Positions 44,895 to 52,889 of a DNA stretch of 64,000 bases are shown here, piece after piece. The notes beneath the pieces are model-generated. The model did no database searches. It saw only the letters and a list, made by a program, of their open reading frames with translations, and was not told where the DNA came from. The DNA is taken from assembly GCA_937898415.1 (NCBI GenBank), contig CALDLA010000172.1:62001-126000 (forward strand), in the 5' to 3' direction. Position numbers and translations under genes: made by a program. How positions within the stretch are numbered: position 1 is the stretch's first letter; each line of letters starts with the position of its first letter. Origin of the DNA: an uncultured Prevotellaceae bacterium (lineage in GTDB: Bacteria > Bacteroidota > Bacteroidia > Bacteroidales > Bacteroidaceae).

Positions 44895-46585
44895 TGGAAG
44901 ATATCAAGAAGGTTTTATTGTTGGGCAGCGGTGCCCTGAAGATAGGTCAGGCGGGTGAGTTCGACTACAGCGGAGCACAGGCCCTGAAGGCGCTGAAGGA
45001 GGAGGGCATCCACTCGGTGCTCATCAACCCCAATATCGCGACGGTACAGACGTCGAAGGACGTTGCTGACACGGTGTATTTCCAGCCCGTGACACCTGAG
45101 TTCGTGGAGCGCGTCATTGCCCAGGAGCGGCCTGACGGCATTTTGCTCTCGTTTGGCGGACAGACGGCGCTGAACTGTGGCGTGGAACTGTACGAAAAGG
45201 GAATCTTGGAGAAATACGGCGTCAAGGTCCTTGGTACGCCCGTACAGGCCATCATCGATACCGAGGACCGCGACCTCTTTGTGCGTCGCCTCGACGAGAT
45301 TGGCGTGAAGACCATTAAGAGCGAGGCCTGCAACACGGTTGAGGAAGTACAGCGGGCAGCCCACGAGTTGGGATTCCCCGTGATACTGCGTGCCGCCTAC
45401 GCCCTCGGCGGTCTTGGTTCGGGTTTCTGCGACAGCGAAGAAGAACTGCTGACACAGGCTGAGGAGGCTTTCTCGTTCTCGCCGCAGGTGTTGGTGGAGA
45501 AGTCGCTGAAAGGCTGGAAGGAGATAGAGTATGAGGTGGTGCGCGACCGTTACGACAACTGTATCACCGTCTGTAATATGGAGAACTTCGATCCGCTGGG
45601 CATCCATACGGGTGAGTCGATTGTGGTGGCACCCAGTCAGACGCTCACCAATGCGGAGTACCACAAGCTGCGCGCACTGGCCATCAAGATTATCCGCCAC
45701 ATCGGCATCGTCGGCGAGTGTAACGTGCAGTATGCCCTCGACCCCAACAGCGAGGACTATCGCGTCATCGAGGTGAATGCCCGCCTGAGCCGTTCCTCGG
45801 CACTCGCCTCGAAGGCTACGGGCTATCCTTTGGCATTTGTTGCCGCCAAGTTGGGACTGGGCTATGGACTCTTCGAACTGAAGAACTCTGTGACGAAGAC
45901 CACGAGTGCCTTCTTCGAGCCGGCCCTCGACTATGTGGTGGTAAAAATACCTCGCTGGGACCTCACCAAGTTCCACGGTGTGAAGCGCCAGCTCGGCTCG
46001 TCGATGAAGAGCGTGGGCGAGGTGATGGCCGTCGGCCGCACCTTCGAGGAAGCCTTGCAAAAAGGCCTCCGTATGATAGGTCAGGGCATGCATGGCTTTG
46101 TGGAGAACCACGAGATTAAGATACCAGACATCAAACAGTCGCTGCACGAGCCGACCGACATGCGCATCTTCGTCGTATCGAAAGCGCTGAAGATTGGCTA
46201 TAGCATCGAGCAGATTCACCAGTTGACGATGATTGACCGCTGGTTCCTGCAGAAACTGAAGCACATCGTCGACATCGACCAGCAACTGAAGGAGTATGCC
46301 CACCTGTCGGAGATTTCAGAGTTTATGGAGCCGAGCGAATTCAAGGAGTATCTGCAGTCGGCCGAGGTGGCCTTATTGCTGCGGGCTGCCAAGATTTACG
46401 GCTTCTCCGACTTCCAGATTGCCCGTGCCATCGGCCTTGAGAGCCGCATGAAGCCTGAGATGGCCGGGCTCACCGTCCGCGAATGGCGCAAGATGCTCGG
46501 CCTCGTGCCCACCGTCAACCAGATTGACACCTTGGCTGCGGAATACCCCGCGCAAACCAATTATCTATATATGTCGTACCTTTAA
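44891..46585 (+). CDS. carB: Half-length carbamoyl-phosphate synthase large subunit (N-terminal half only)
   Basis: 564 residues against about 1070 for normal CarB. It contains the complete first ATP-grasp unit: FDYSGAQALKALKEEG, Arg in VILRAAYALGGLGSG, Gln in CNVQYAL and the metal/ATP set VIEVNARLSRSSALASKATG. The oligomerisation domain follows, ending TVNQIDTLAAEYPAQTNYLYMSYL. The stop falls exactly where the second synthetase half normally begins. Only 12 bp separate it from asnB, so the second half is not present nearby in any frame. It could be a working homodimeric half synthetase, one partner of a split enzyme, or a specialised paralogue beside a full carB elsewhere. Confidence 0.9.
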   Translation: MMEDIKKVLLLGSGALKIGQAGEFDYSGAQALKALKEEGIHSVLINPNIATVQTSKDVADTVYFQPVTPEFVERVIAQERPDGILLSFGGQTALNCGVELYEKGILEKYGVKVLGTPVQAIIDTEDRDLFVRRLDEIGVKTIKSEACNTVEEVQRAAHELGFPVILRAAYALGGLGSGFCDSEEELLTQAEEAFSFSPQVLVEKSLKGWKEIEYEVVRDRYDNCITVCNMENFDPLGIHTGESIVVAPSQTLTNAEYHKLRALAIKIIRHIGIVGECNVQYALDPNSEDYRVIEVNARLSRSSALASKATGYPLAFVAAKLGLGYGLFELKNSVTKTTSAFFEPALDYVVVKIPRWDLTKFHGVKRQLGSSMKSVGEVMAVGRTFEEALQKGLRMIGQGMHGFVENHEIKIPDIKQSLHEPTDMRIFVVSKALKIGYSIEQIHQLTMIDRWFLQKLKHIVDIDQQLKEYAHLSEISEFMEPSEFKEYLQSAEVALLLRAAKIYGFSDFQIARAIGLESRMKPEMAGLTVREWRKMLGLVPTVNQIDTLAAEYPAQTNYLYMSYL

Positions 46586-46597
46586 AACAGAAATATT

Positions 46598-48262
46598 ATG
46601 TGTGGAATAGTTGCAATATTAAACGTCAAGGAGCAGACGCATGAACTGCGTGAGAAGGCTTTGAAGATGAGTCAGAAGATCCGTCATCGTGGACCTGACT
46701 GGAGTGGAATCTACTGTGGTGGCTCGGCCATCCTCGCCCATGAAAGATTGAGCATTGTCGATCCGGAGAGTGGCGGACAGCCCCTGTTCTCGCCCGACCG
46801 CAAGCAGGTGCTCGCCGTCAATGGTGAAATCTATAACCATCAGGAAATCCGTCGCCGATATGCCGGACAGTATGAGTTCCAGACGGGTTCTGACTGCGAG
46901 GTCATCCTGGCCCTTTATCGTGAGAAGGGCATCAACTTCCTCGAAGACCTCAGCGGTATCTTTGCATTTGTACTCTACGACGAGGAGCGTAATGAGTTCC
47001 TGATTGCCCGCGACCCCATCGGCGTGATACCTCTTTATATAGGCTACGATAGCGACGGCACCGTCTATGTGGCTTCTGAGTTGAAAGCCCTTGAAGGACA
47101 ATGTGAGCGTTACGAGCCGTTCCTGCCAGGACACTACTACTGGAGCGTCGACCCGGGCCAGAAGTGGTACTACCGTCGTGACTGGATGCAGTATGACGCC
47201 GTGAAGGACAATCCCGCCAGCGTGGAAGCCATCCACGACGCCCTCGAGGATGCCGTGAAGCGTCAGCTGATGTCCGACGTGCCTTACGGAGTGTTGCTCA
47301 GCGGCGGTCTCGACTCCAGCGTCATCTCAGCTATCGCCGAGAAATACTCGGAGATGCGCATCGAGAACGACTCGAAGACAAAGGCCTACTGGCCCCGTCT
47401 GCACTCGTTTGCCGTGGGACTGAAGGGCGCTCCCGACTTGGCAAAGGCCAAGCTCGTGGCTGACCATATCGGCACCGTCCACCACGAAATCAACTACACC
47501 ATTCAGGAGGGACTCGACGCCATCCGCGATGTTATCTATTTCATCGAGACCTACGACGTCACCACTGTCCGTGCCTCCACGCCGATGTACCTGTTGGCCC
47601 GCGTCATCAAGTCGATGGGTATTAAGATGGTACTCTCTGGCGAGGGTGCCGACGAGATTTTCGGTGGCTACCTCTACTTCCACAAAGCCCCGTCGGCAAA
47701 GGACTTCCACGAGGAGACCGTGCGCAAGTTAGGAAAACTCTATCTCTATGACTGCCTCCGTGCTAACAAAAGTCTCTCGGCTTGGGGCGTCGAGGGTCGT
47801 GTACCCTTCCTCGACAAGGAGTTCCTGGATGTCGCCATGCGCACCAACCCCTCCGCCAAGATGTGTCCTGGCCAGACGATGGAAAAGAGGATTGTTCGCG
47901 AAGCCTTCTCCGACATGCTGCCCGCCGAAGTGGCGTGGCGCCAGAAGGAGCAGTTCAGCGACGGTGTCGGCTATTCCTGGATTGACACGCTGAAACAGAT
48001 AACTGCTGAGGCCGTCACCGACGAGCAGATGGCCCACGCCGCCGAGCGTTTCCCCATCAATCCACCACTCAATAAAGAAGAGTATTACTACCGTTCGATT
48101 TTCGCCGAACACTTCCCCAGCGATTCAGCAGCCCGTAGCGTGAACCAGGAAGCCAGCGTAGCCTGTTCCACCGCCATCGCCCTGGAATGGGATGCCGCCT
48201 TCCGCAACCTTAACGACCCCTCAGGCCGTGCCGTCAAAGGCGTGCATGAGCAGGCATATTAG
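46598..48262 (+). CDS. asnB: Asparagine synthase (glutamine-hydrolysing)
   Basis: 554 residues, the enteric AsnB length. Cys2 in MCGIVAIL is the glutaminase nucleophile after Met removal. RHRGPDWSG and ERLSIVDPESGGQPL are typical, and the synthetase domain has the pyrophosphate loop LLSGGLDSSVISA and SGEGADEIFGGY. It makes asparagine from aspartate, ATP and glutamine. It is the last gene of the amt2-pyrG-purF-carA-carB-asnB operon and is followed within about 25 bp by a perfect hairpin. Confidence 0.96.
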   Translation: MCGIVAILNVKEQTHELREKALKMSQKIRHRGPDWSGIYCGGSAILAHERLSIVDPESGGQPLFSPDRKQVLAVNGEIYNHQEIRRRYAGQYEFQTGSDCEVILALYREKGINFLEDLSGIFAFVLYDEERNEFLIARDPIGVIPLYIGYDSDGTVYVASELKALEGQCERYEPFLPGHYYWSVDPGQKWYYRRDWMQYDAVKDNPASVEAIHDALEDAVKRQLMSDVPYGVLLSGGLDSSVISAIAEKYSEMRIENDSKTKAYWPRLHSFAVGLKGAPDLAKAKLVADHIGTVHHEINYTIQEGLDAIRDVIYFIETYDVTTVRASTPMYLLARVIKSMGIKMVLSGEGADEIFGGYLYFHKAPSAKDFHEETVRKLGKLYLYDCLRANKSLSAWGVEGRVPFLDKEFLDVAMRTNPSAKMCPGQTMEKRIVREAFSDMLPAEVAWRQKEQFSDGVGYSWIDTLKQITAEAVTDEQMAHAAERFPINPPLNKEEYYYRSIFAEHFPSDSAARSVNQEASVACSTAIALEWDAAFRNLNDPSGRAVKGVHEQAY

Positions 48263-48287
48263 CATGATGACAATAAGTGATAGCAGT

Positions 48288-48310
48288 TTCTGAGAAATTC
48301 TCAGAATTTT
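48288..48310 (+). terminator. Terminator of the amt2-asnB operon
   Basis: TTCTGAGAA (48288-48296), one A, then TTCTCAGAA (48298-48306) and TTTT. The stem is a perfect 9-bp palindrome, shorter once the loop forms. Confidence 0.8.
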
Positions 48311-48337
48311 ATCAAAATACAGACAGAAAAAGGATTT

Positions 48338-48373
48338 GGGAGGCCGACGCTGGCGATTCAGCGGCGGCCTCCC
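48338..48373. repeat. REP-like palindrome, copy 2
   Basis: GGGAGGCCG pairs with CGGCCTCCC, and the inner CGCTG pairs with CAGCG around a GCGATT loop. Its reverse complement matches the palindrome at 2579-2618 except for one loop base and one stem pair (T-A there, G-C here). Confidence 0.87.
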
Positions 48374-48399
48374 GAGGTTTTTATCTTTGCAACGAGAAA

Positions 48400-48490
48400 A
48401 GTTATGTTCGCAGTCGGAGAACATAAGTTTAAGGGCTATAAATATATGTTCAAAGGCGATGAATATAAGTTTACGGCGTATAAATATAAA
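48400..48490. repeat. 21-bp tandem repeat
   Basis: Units start at 48400, 48421, 48442 and 48463, with a partial unit at 48484. The pattern is close to ATATAAGTTTAAGGCGTATAA with 30-40 percent drift. It encodes a low-complexity YKYMFKGDEYKF peptide in one frame and a FIALKLMF-type peptide in the other direction, neither convincing as protein. Confidence 0.75.
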
Positions 48491-48587
48491 ATATCCACTC
48501 CTGCCGAGTTTTATTTTCCCGCTAATTGGCGGGCTTTTCAAAATAAGTCATCGCAGGTGATAGCCTTTTGGATTTACTTGCCGATTC

Positions 48588-48674
48588 TGACGTATTGTAA
48601 CATTTGGACGGGGCTTCGGGGCGGAATAGTGACGTTTTGTATCATAATTAGCTTATTTTGCTTACAAAATGTCA
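48588..48674. promoter_or_regulatory. Dyad array upstream of glnA
   Basis: Sites 48588-48600 (reverse TTACAATACGTCA), 48630-48642 (reverse ATACAAAACGTCA) and 48662-48674 (TTACAAAATGTCA), with centres 48594, 48636 and 48668. Centre 48668 is 72.5 bp from the -7 centre. Offsets from the near site are 32 and 74 bp. Confidence 0.82.
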
Positions 48675-48713
48675 GTTATGTGAACTTTTAACAATCAAAG
48701 TGAGAAGAGGGAG

Positions 48714-48744
48714 AAAGGTTTCTCTCCCTTTTTGTATAATTTTG
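48714..48744 (+). promoter_or_regulatory. glnA promoter
   Basis: -7 box TAATTTTG (48737-48744); the -33 position is weak (AAAG). GTGAACTTTTAACAATCAAAG (part of 48681-48700) corresponds to the element upstream of amt2 and glnK. A 7-bp hairpin AGGGAGA/TCTCCCT overlaps the -33 region. The poor -33 box suggests dependence on an activator. The leader is about 41 nt. Confidence 0.75.
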
Positions 48745-48788
48745 CACCCAGAAACAAACATTGTATTCATTATAAATAAGGTAAAGTT

Positions 48789-51005
48789 ATGGAAGCATTA
48801 AGATTTCAGGTTGTCGGAGAGGCATTCAAGAAGAAGCCGCTCGACGTAAAAACACCCAGTGAGAGACCCGCAAAGTACTTTGGCAAGAAGGTCTTCAACC
48901 GTGAGAAGATGTACAAGTACCTGCCGAAGGACGTGTACGAGAAGATGATTGACGTGATGGACAACGGCGCACGTCTGGATCGGACGGTGGCCGACGCTGT
49001 GGCTGAAGGTATGAAGCAGTGGGCCACGGAGGAAGGCGTGACGCACTATACGCACTGGTTCCAGCCCCTGACGGAAGGCACCGCCGAGAAGCACGACTCG
49101 TTCATTGAGCACGACGGCAAGGGTGGTATGGTGGAGGAGTTCACAGGCAAGCTGCTGGTGCAGCAGGAGCCTGACGCCTCGTCGTTCCCCTCCGGTGGTA
49201 TTCGCTCTACGTTCGAGGCTCGCGGCTACTCGGCTTGGGATCCTACATCGCCCGTCTTCATCATTGACGACACGCTGTGTATTCCCACCGTATTTATATC
49301 TTACTCGGGTGAGGCACTCGACTACAAGGCTCCGCTGCTGCGCGCCCTGCATGCCGTGAATGTGGCTGCTACGGAGGTGTGCCACTACTTCGATCCGACG
49401 GTGAAGAAGGTGACGTCGAACCTCGGCTGGGAGCAGGAGTACTTCCTGGTGGACGAGGGCCTCTATGCCGCCCGTCCCGACCTGCTGCTGACGGGTCGTA
49501 CGCTGATGGGCCACGACTCGGCTAAGAACCAGCAGATGGACGACCACTACTTCGGCTCTATCCCCGAGCGCGTTGCTGCCTTTATGCGTGAGTTGGAGAT
49601 TGAGGCACTGGAGCTGGGCATCCCCTGCAAGACGCGTCACAACGAGGTGGCTCCCAACCAATTTGAGTTGGCGCCCATCTTCGAAGAGACCAACCTCGCC
49701 GTCGACCACAACATGCTGCTGATGTCGGTCATGAAGCGTGTGGCCCGCAAGCACGGTTTCCGTGTGCTGCTGCATGAAAAGCCGTTTGCCGGTATCAACG
49801 GTTCAGGTAAGCACAACAACTGGAGTCTGTCGACAGACAACGGCGTGCTGCTGCATGCCCCCGGCAAGACGGCTGAGCAGAACCTGCGCTTCGCCACGTT
49901 CATTGTCGAGACGCTGATGGGTGTCTACAAGCATAACGGACTGCTTAAGGCCAGCATCATGTCAGCCACCAACGCCCACCGCTTAGGTGCCAACGAGGCG
50001 CCGCCCGCCATCGTGTCGTCGTTCCTCGGCAAGCAAGTCAGCGAACTCCTCGACCACATTGAGAAGGCTGACCGTGAGGACATCCTCGCTATGGCCGGCA
50101 AGCAAGGCATGAAGATGGACATCCCCGAGATTCCCGAACTGTTCATCGACAATACCGACCGCAACCGCACGTCGCCCTTTGCCTTCACCGGCAACCGCTT
50201 CGAGTTCCGTGCCGTCGGCTCAGAGGCCAACTGCGCCAGTGCTATGATTGCCCTGAACTCGGCTGTCGCTGAGGCACTTGTCAGTTTCAAGCAGCGTGTT
50301 GACGCCCTCATTCCTGAGTATGAGAAGAAACTGGCCGGCACAGGCCACTCTGCAACGTTCCACGCTATCATCGATGTGCTGCGTGAGGACATCAAGACCT
50401 GCAAGCCCATCCGCTTCGACGGCAACGGCTACTCAGACGAGTGGGTCGTTGAGGCTGAAAAGCGCGGACTCGACGTCGAGAAGTCGTGCCCGAAGATCTT
50501 TGAGCGTTACCTTGACCCGGAGAGCATCCAGATGTTCGAGAGCTTAGGCGTGATGACGAAGAAGGAGCTCGAGGCCCGCAACGAGGTGAAGTGGGAGACC
50601 TACACAAAGAAGATTCAGATTGAGGCTCGCGTACTGGGTGACCTGTCGATGAACCACATCATCCCCGTGGCCACCAACTACCAGAGCCAGCTGCTGAAGA
50701 ACGTGGACAGCGTGTCGACCGTCTTCCCGCTTGACAAGGCTGAGAAGCTGAACGCCCGCAACCTGAAAATTATCGAGGAGATTGCCGAGCGTACCAGTGC
50801 CATTGAGAAGGGTGTCGAGGAATTGGTCAACGCCCGCAAACTGGCCAATAAGATAGAGGATGAACACGAGAAGGCCATCGCCTACCACGATAATGTGGAG
50901 CCGAAGCTTGACACCATCCGCTATGAGATAGACAAGTTGGAGCTCATCGTCGACGACTCGCTTTGGCCGCTGCCGAAGTACCGCGAGCTGTTATTTATAA
51001 GATAA
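48789..51005 (+). CDS. glnA: Glutamine synthetase, type III
   Basis: 738 residues, the size of GSIII (GlnN), far longer than the ~470 residues of GSI. It begins MEALRFQVVGEAFKKKP and contains the GSIII marks FPSGGIRSTFEARGY, LGWEQEYFLVD, KTRHNEVAPNQFELAPIFEETN and INGSGKHNNWSLSTDNG. It condenses ammonia with glutamate using ATP and acts as a double-ring dodecamer in characterised relatives. It is monocistronic, with its own promoter and dyad array. Together with GltBD, two transporters and GlnK it completes the ammonium-assimilation set of the window. Confidence 0.97.
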   Translation: MEALRFQVVGEAFKKKPLDVKTPSERPAKYFGKKVFNREKMYKYLPKDVYEKMIDVMDNGARLDRTVADAVAEGMKQWATEEGVTHYTHWFQPLTEGTAEKHDSFIEHDGKGGMVEEFTGKLLVQQEPDASSFPSGGIRSTFEARGYSAWDPTSPVFIIDDTLCIPTVFISYSGEALDYKAPLLRALHAVNVAATEVCHYFDPTVKKVTSNLGWEQEYFLVDEGLYAARPDLLLTGRTLMGHDSAKNQQMDDHYFGSIPERVAAFMRELEIEALELGIPCKTRHNEVAPNQFELAPIFEETNLAVDHNMLLMSVMKRVARKHGFRVLLHEKPFAGINGSGKHNNWSLSTDNGVLLHAPGKTAEQNLRFATFIVETLMGVYKHNGLLKASIMSATNAHRLGANEAPPAIVSSFLGKQVSELLDHIEKADREDILAMAGKQGMKMDIPEIPELFIDNTDRNRTSPFAFTGNRFEFRAVGSEANCASAMIALNSAVAEALVSFKQRVDALIPEYEKKLAGTGHSATFHAIIDVLREDIKTCKPIRFDGNGYSDEWVVEAEKRGLDVEKSCPKIFERYLDPESIQMFESLGVMTKKELEARNEVKWETYTKKIQIEARVLGDLSMNHIIPVATNYQSQLLKNVDSVSTVFPLDKAEKLNARNLKIIEEIAERTSAIEKGVEELVNARKLANKIEDEHEKAIAYHDNVEPKLDTIRYEIDKLELIVDDSLWPLPKYRELLFIR

Positions 51006-51014
51006 GAAGATCCG

Positions 51015-52781
51015 CTATTTCAGGTAGTCCATACGGTCGGGGCCTATGTAGTAGCCCGTCTCCGCAGGCTGGTTATAGGCAACGTTCTGTGTGGCTACCG
51101 AGAGGCGGTAGGGAATGTCCTCCATCAGGCAGTTGATGCGATAGGAGGTAGGTGAAGTGCTCACGTAAAGGCGAAGTTCAGTGGACTCGCGGTTACGGAT
51201 GAGCACTTCTTCGCGCCAGTCGCCTAAGAGGTCGGCGGCGAGGCAGGGGTTCGACTTCGTTCCGTTGTTGAACTGTCCGTCAAGGTGCTGCAGCTCCACC
51301 ACTCTCTGCTGTTGCCAGTCGTATTTGGACACCGTGCTGTGGTCAAGCAGTTCGCGGAGCAAGTCGCCGTCCCACCAGATGCCAAAGTTGATACTGAGTC
51401 GGGGGTCGTAGAGGCGTTCACCTTTCATATTATAGACACCGCGACTGTCGATACTCCACATCTCAGGTCCGGGATTGGTGGGGTCGATGTCGGCAGCCAT
51501 GCAGCGGCCTACGTCGATGTCGCTCTTGATTTGGAAGACAACCTCTCCTGTACGGGCGTTCCTTAGTTCAGAACCGTCGCGGCGGTTTTCGTGGCAGTCC
51601 CAGATATAAAGTGCGTTGTCCTTAGGGTCAGCAAGGAGGTGGATGGCGTCGCCGTGACCCATGCCTGTGTTATAGAGTCCGCGTCCGTCGTGGTCGATGG
51701 CCATCGAACCATAGGTAATCTCGTCGTAGCCGTCACCATCGACGTCGGCCACCCTCAGGTTATGGTTGCCCTGTCCGGCATAGCTGGCCCATTCCGGCGC
51801 ATCGGTGTCGAACGTCCAGCGGCTCTTCAACTCGTGGCCGTCCCAGTCCCAGGCGGCAATGACGCTGCGGGTATAGTAGCCTCGGCAGAAGATGGCACTT
51901 GGTAGTTTCCCTCCCAAGTATCCGACAGCGGCGAGGAAGCGGTCAGAGCGGTTGGCCTTGTTGTCGCCCCACTTCCTGACATTACCCCGTTGGGGGATGT
52001 AGGGTTTGGAGTCGAGGGCGCGGCCTGTCAGGCCGTCGAAGACGGTGAGAAACTCCGGGCCGCTGAGGATGCGGCCGACGTTGTTGCGGTAATCGGCGAC
52101 GGAATCGCCGACTACGCGACCCCGTCCGTCTCGAGTACCGTCAGCCGTACGGCATATAATCTCGGCGCGGCCGTCGCCGTCGAAGTCATAGACCATGAAT
52201 TGCGTATAGTGGGCTCCGGCGCGGATGTTGCGACCCATGTCTATGCGCCAAAGCCGGGTGCCGTCAAGGCGGTAGCAGTCGATAAAAACGTTGTCGGTAT
52301 AGCCGTCGTGGGCATTGTCGTGGGCGTTCCACGGTTCCCATTTCAGGAAGATTTCGTATTGTCCGTCGCCGTCGACATCCCCCACCGAGGCATCGTTGGC
52401 CGAGTAGCGGCCGTCGGGTTTCTGGACGGGAATAGGCAGGTATCCGATGGGGGCGTCAGCTTTCAGCGTGAACCCTGGTGATTCAGATATGCTATAGGTG
52501 GCATCGGTGGTCAGCGGGTGTTCATCGATGAAGAAAGTACCGCCGGTGGTGAGTGGTTGGGTGTTCAACTTGACACCGTTACGGTAGATGTCGTAGGGTT
52601 GACCCTTTGGGTCGCTCATCAGCGTGCGCCAGCTGACGGCCACCTTGCCGTCAGGGGTGCGGACGGCCACCACGCCGCGGTTCAGCCGCTCGGTACTGAG
52701 TTTGGAGTAGTCGTATCGGGTTTGTGCCCGAGTGCCGACACTTAGCAAGGCAATTGTAGCGTAGATTAGTAATCGTTTCAT
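51015..52781 (-). CDS. PL11 rhamnogalacturonan lyase
   Basis: 588 residues with signal peptide MKRLLIYATIALLSVGTRAQ. It has the PL11 beta-propeller with repeated calcium loops: DVDGDGQYEIFLKWEP, YDFDGDGRAEIICRTADG, VADVDGDGYDEITYGSM and ADLLGDWREEVLIRN. The family cleaves the rhamnose-galacturonic acid bond of rhamnogalacturonan I by beta-elimination. It stands alone, divergent from hflX, and would act with the pectin genes at the left end of the window. Confidence 0.94.
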   Translation of the reverse strand: MKRLLIYATIALLSVGTRAQTRYDYSKLSTERLNRGVVAVRTPDGKVAVSWRTLMSDPKGQPYDIYRNGVKLNTQPLTTGGTFFIDEHPLTTDATYSISESPGFTLKADAPIGYLPIPVQKPDGRYSANDASVGDVDGDGQYEIFLKWEPWNAHDNAHDGYTDNVFIDCYRLDGTRLWRIDMGRNIRAGAHYTQFMVYDFDGDGRAEIICRTADGTRDGRGRVVGDSVADYRNNVGRILSGPEFLTVFDGLTGRALDSKPYIPQRGNVRKWGDNKANRSDRFLAAVGYLGGKLPSAIFCRGYYTRSVIAAWDWDGHELKSRWTFDTDAPEWASYAGQGNHNLRVADVDGDGYDEITYGSMAIDHDGRGLYNTGMGHGDAIHLLADPKDNALYIWDCHENRRDGSELRNARTGEVVFQIKSDIDVGRCMAADIDPTNPGPEMWSIDSRGVYNMKGERLYDPRLSINFGIWWDGDLLRELLDHSTVSKYDWQQQRVVELQHLDGQFNNGTKSNPCLAADLLGDWREEVLIRNRESTELRLYVSTSPTSYRINCLMEDIPYRLSVATQNVAYNQPAETGYYIGPDRMDYLK

Positions 52782-52804
52782 TGTTTAGTTGTTTTTGTTG
52801 TCGG

Positions 52805-52812
52805 CAAAGGTA
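52805..52812 (-). promoter_or_regulatory. PL11 gene -7 box
   Basis: TACCTTTG on the minus strand, 24 bp before the ATG at 52781; no clear -33 box. Confidence 0.6.
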
Positions 52813-52829
52813 CGAATATTTTTTTATTT

Positions 52830-52862
52830 TCTTGCATAATTGCGGCAGATTTATTAATTTTG
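52830..52862 (+). promoter_or_regulatory. hflX promoter
   Basis: -33 TCTTG (52830-52834), 20-bp spacer, -7 TAATTTTG (52855-52862), 28 bp before the ATG at 52890. Confidence 0.65.
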
Positions 52863-52889
52863 TCCCCAAATAGTGAAATAAAGAACTGA

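Larger units (their letters stand above)
48263..48788. other. Non-coding region between asnB and glnA
   Basis: 526 bp holding, in order, the asnB terminator, a REP-like palindrome, a 21-bp tandem repeat, a dyad array and the glnA promoter. The 95-codon frame at 48404-48691 runs through the repeat and the operator sites and is not supported as a gene. Confidence 0.8.

Noticed and set aside
44915..46303. 462-codon minus-strand frame opposite carB, and similar long antisense frames (for example 42011-43324, 20305-21588, 6303-7475)
   Set aside because: Each lies wholly opposite a well-supported gene; codon bias of GC-rich genes commonly leaves the complementary strand open. The translations show no family motifs.
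46586..46640. Possible frameshift that hides the second half of carB
   Set aside because: asnB starts 12 bp after the stop with its own intact N-terminus, so no remnant of the second half exists here.
48404..48691. 95-codon plus-strand frame upstream of glnA
   Set aside because: It is built from the 21-bp tandem repeat and then crosses the three operator dyads; the peptide is low-complexity and ends in an unrelated hydrophobic tail.
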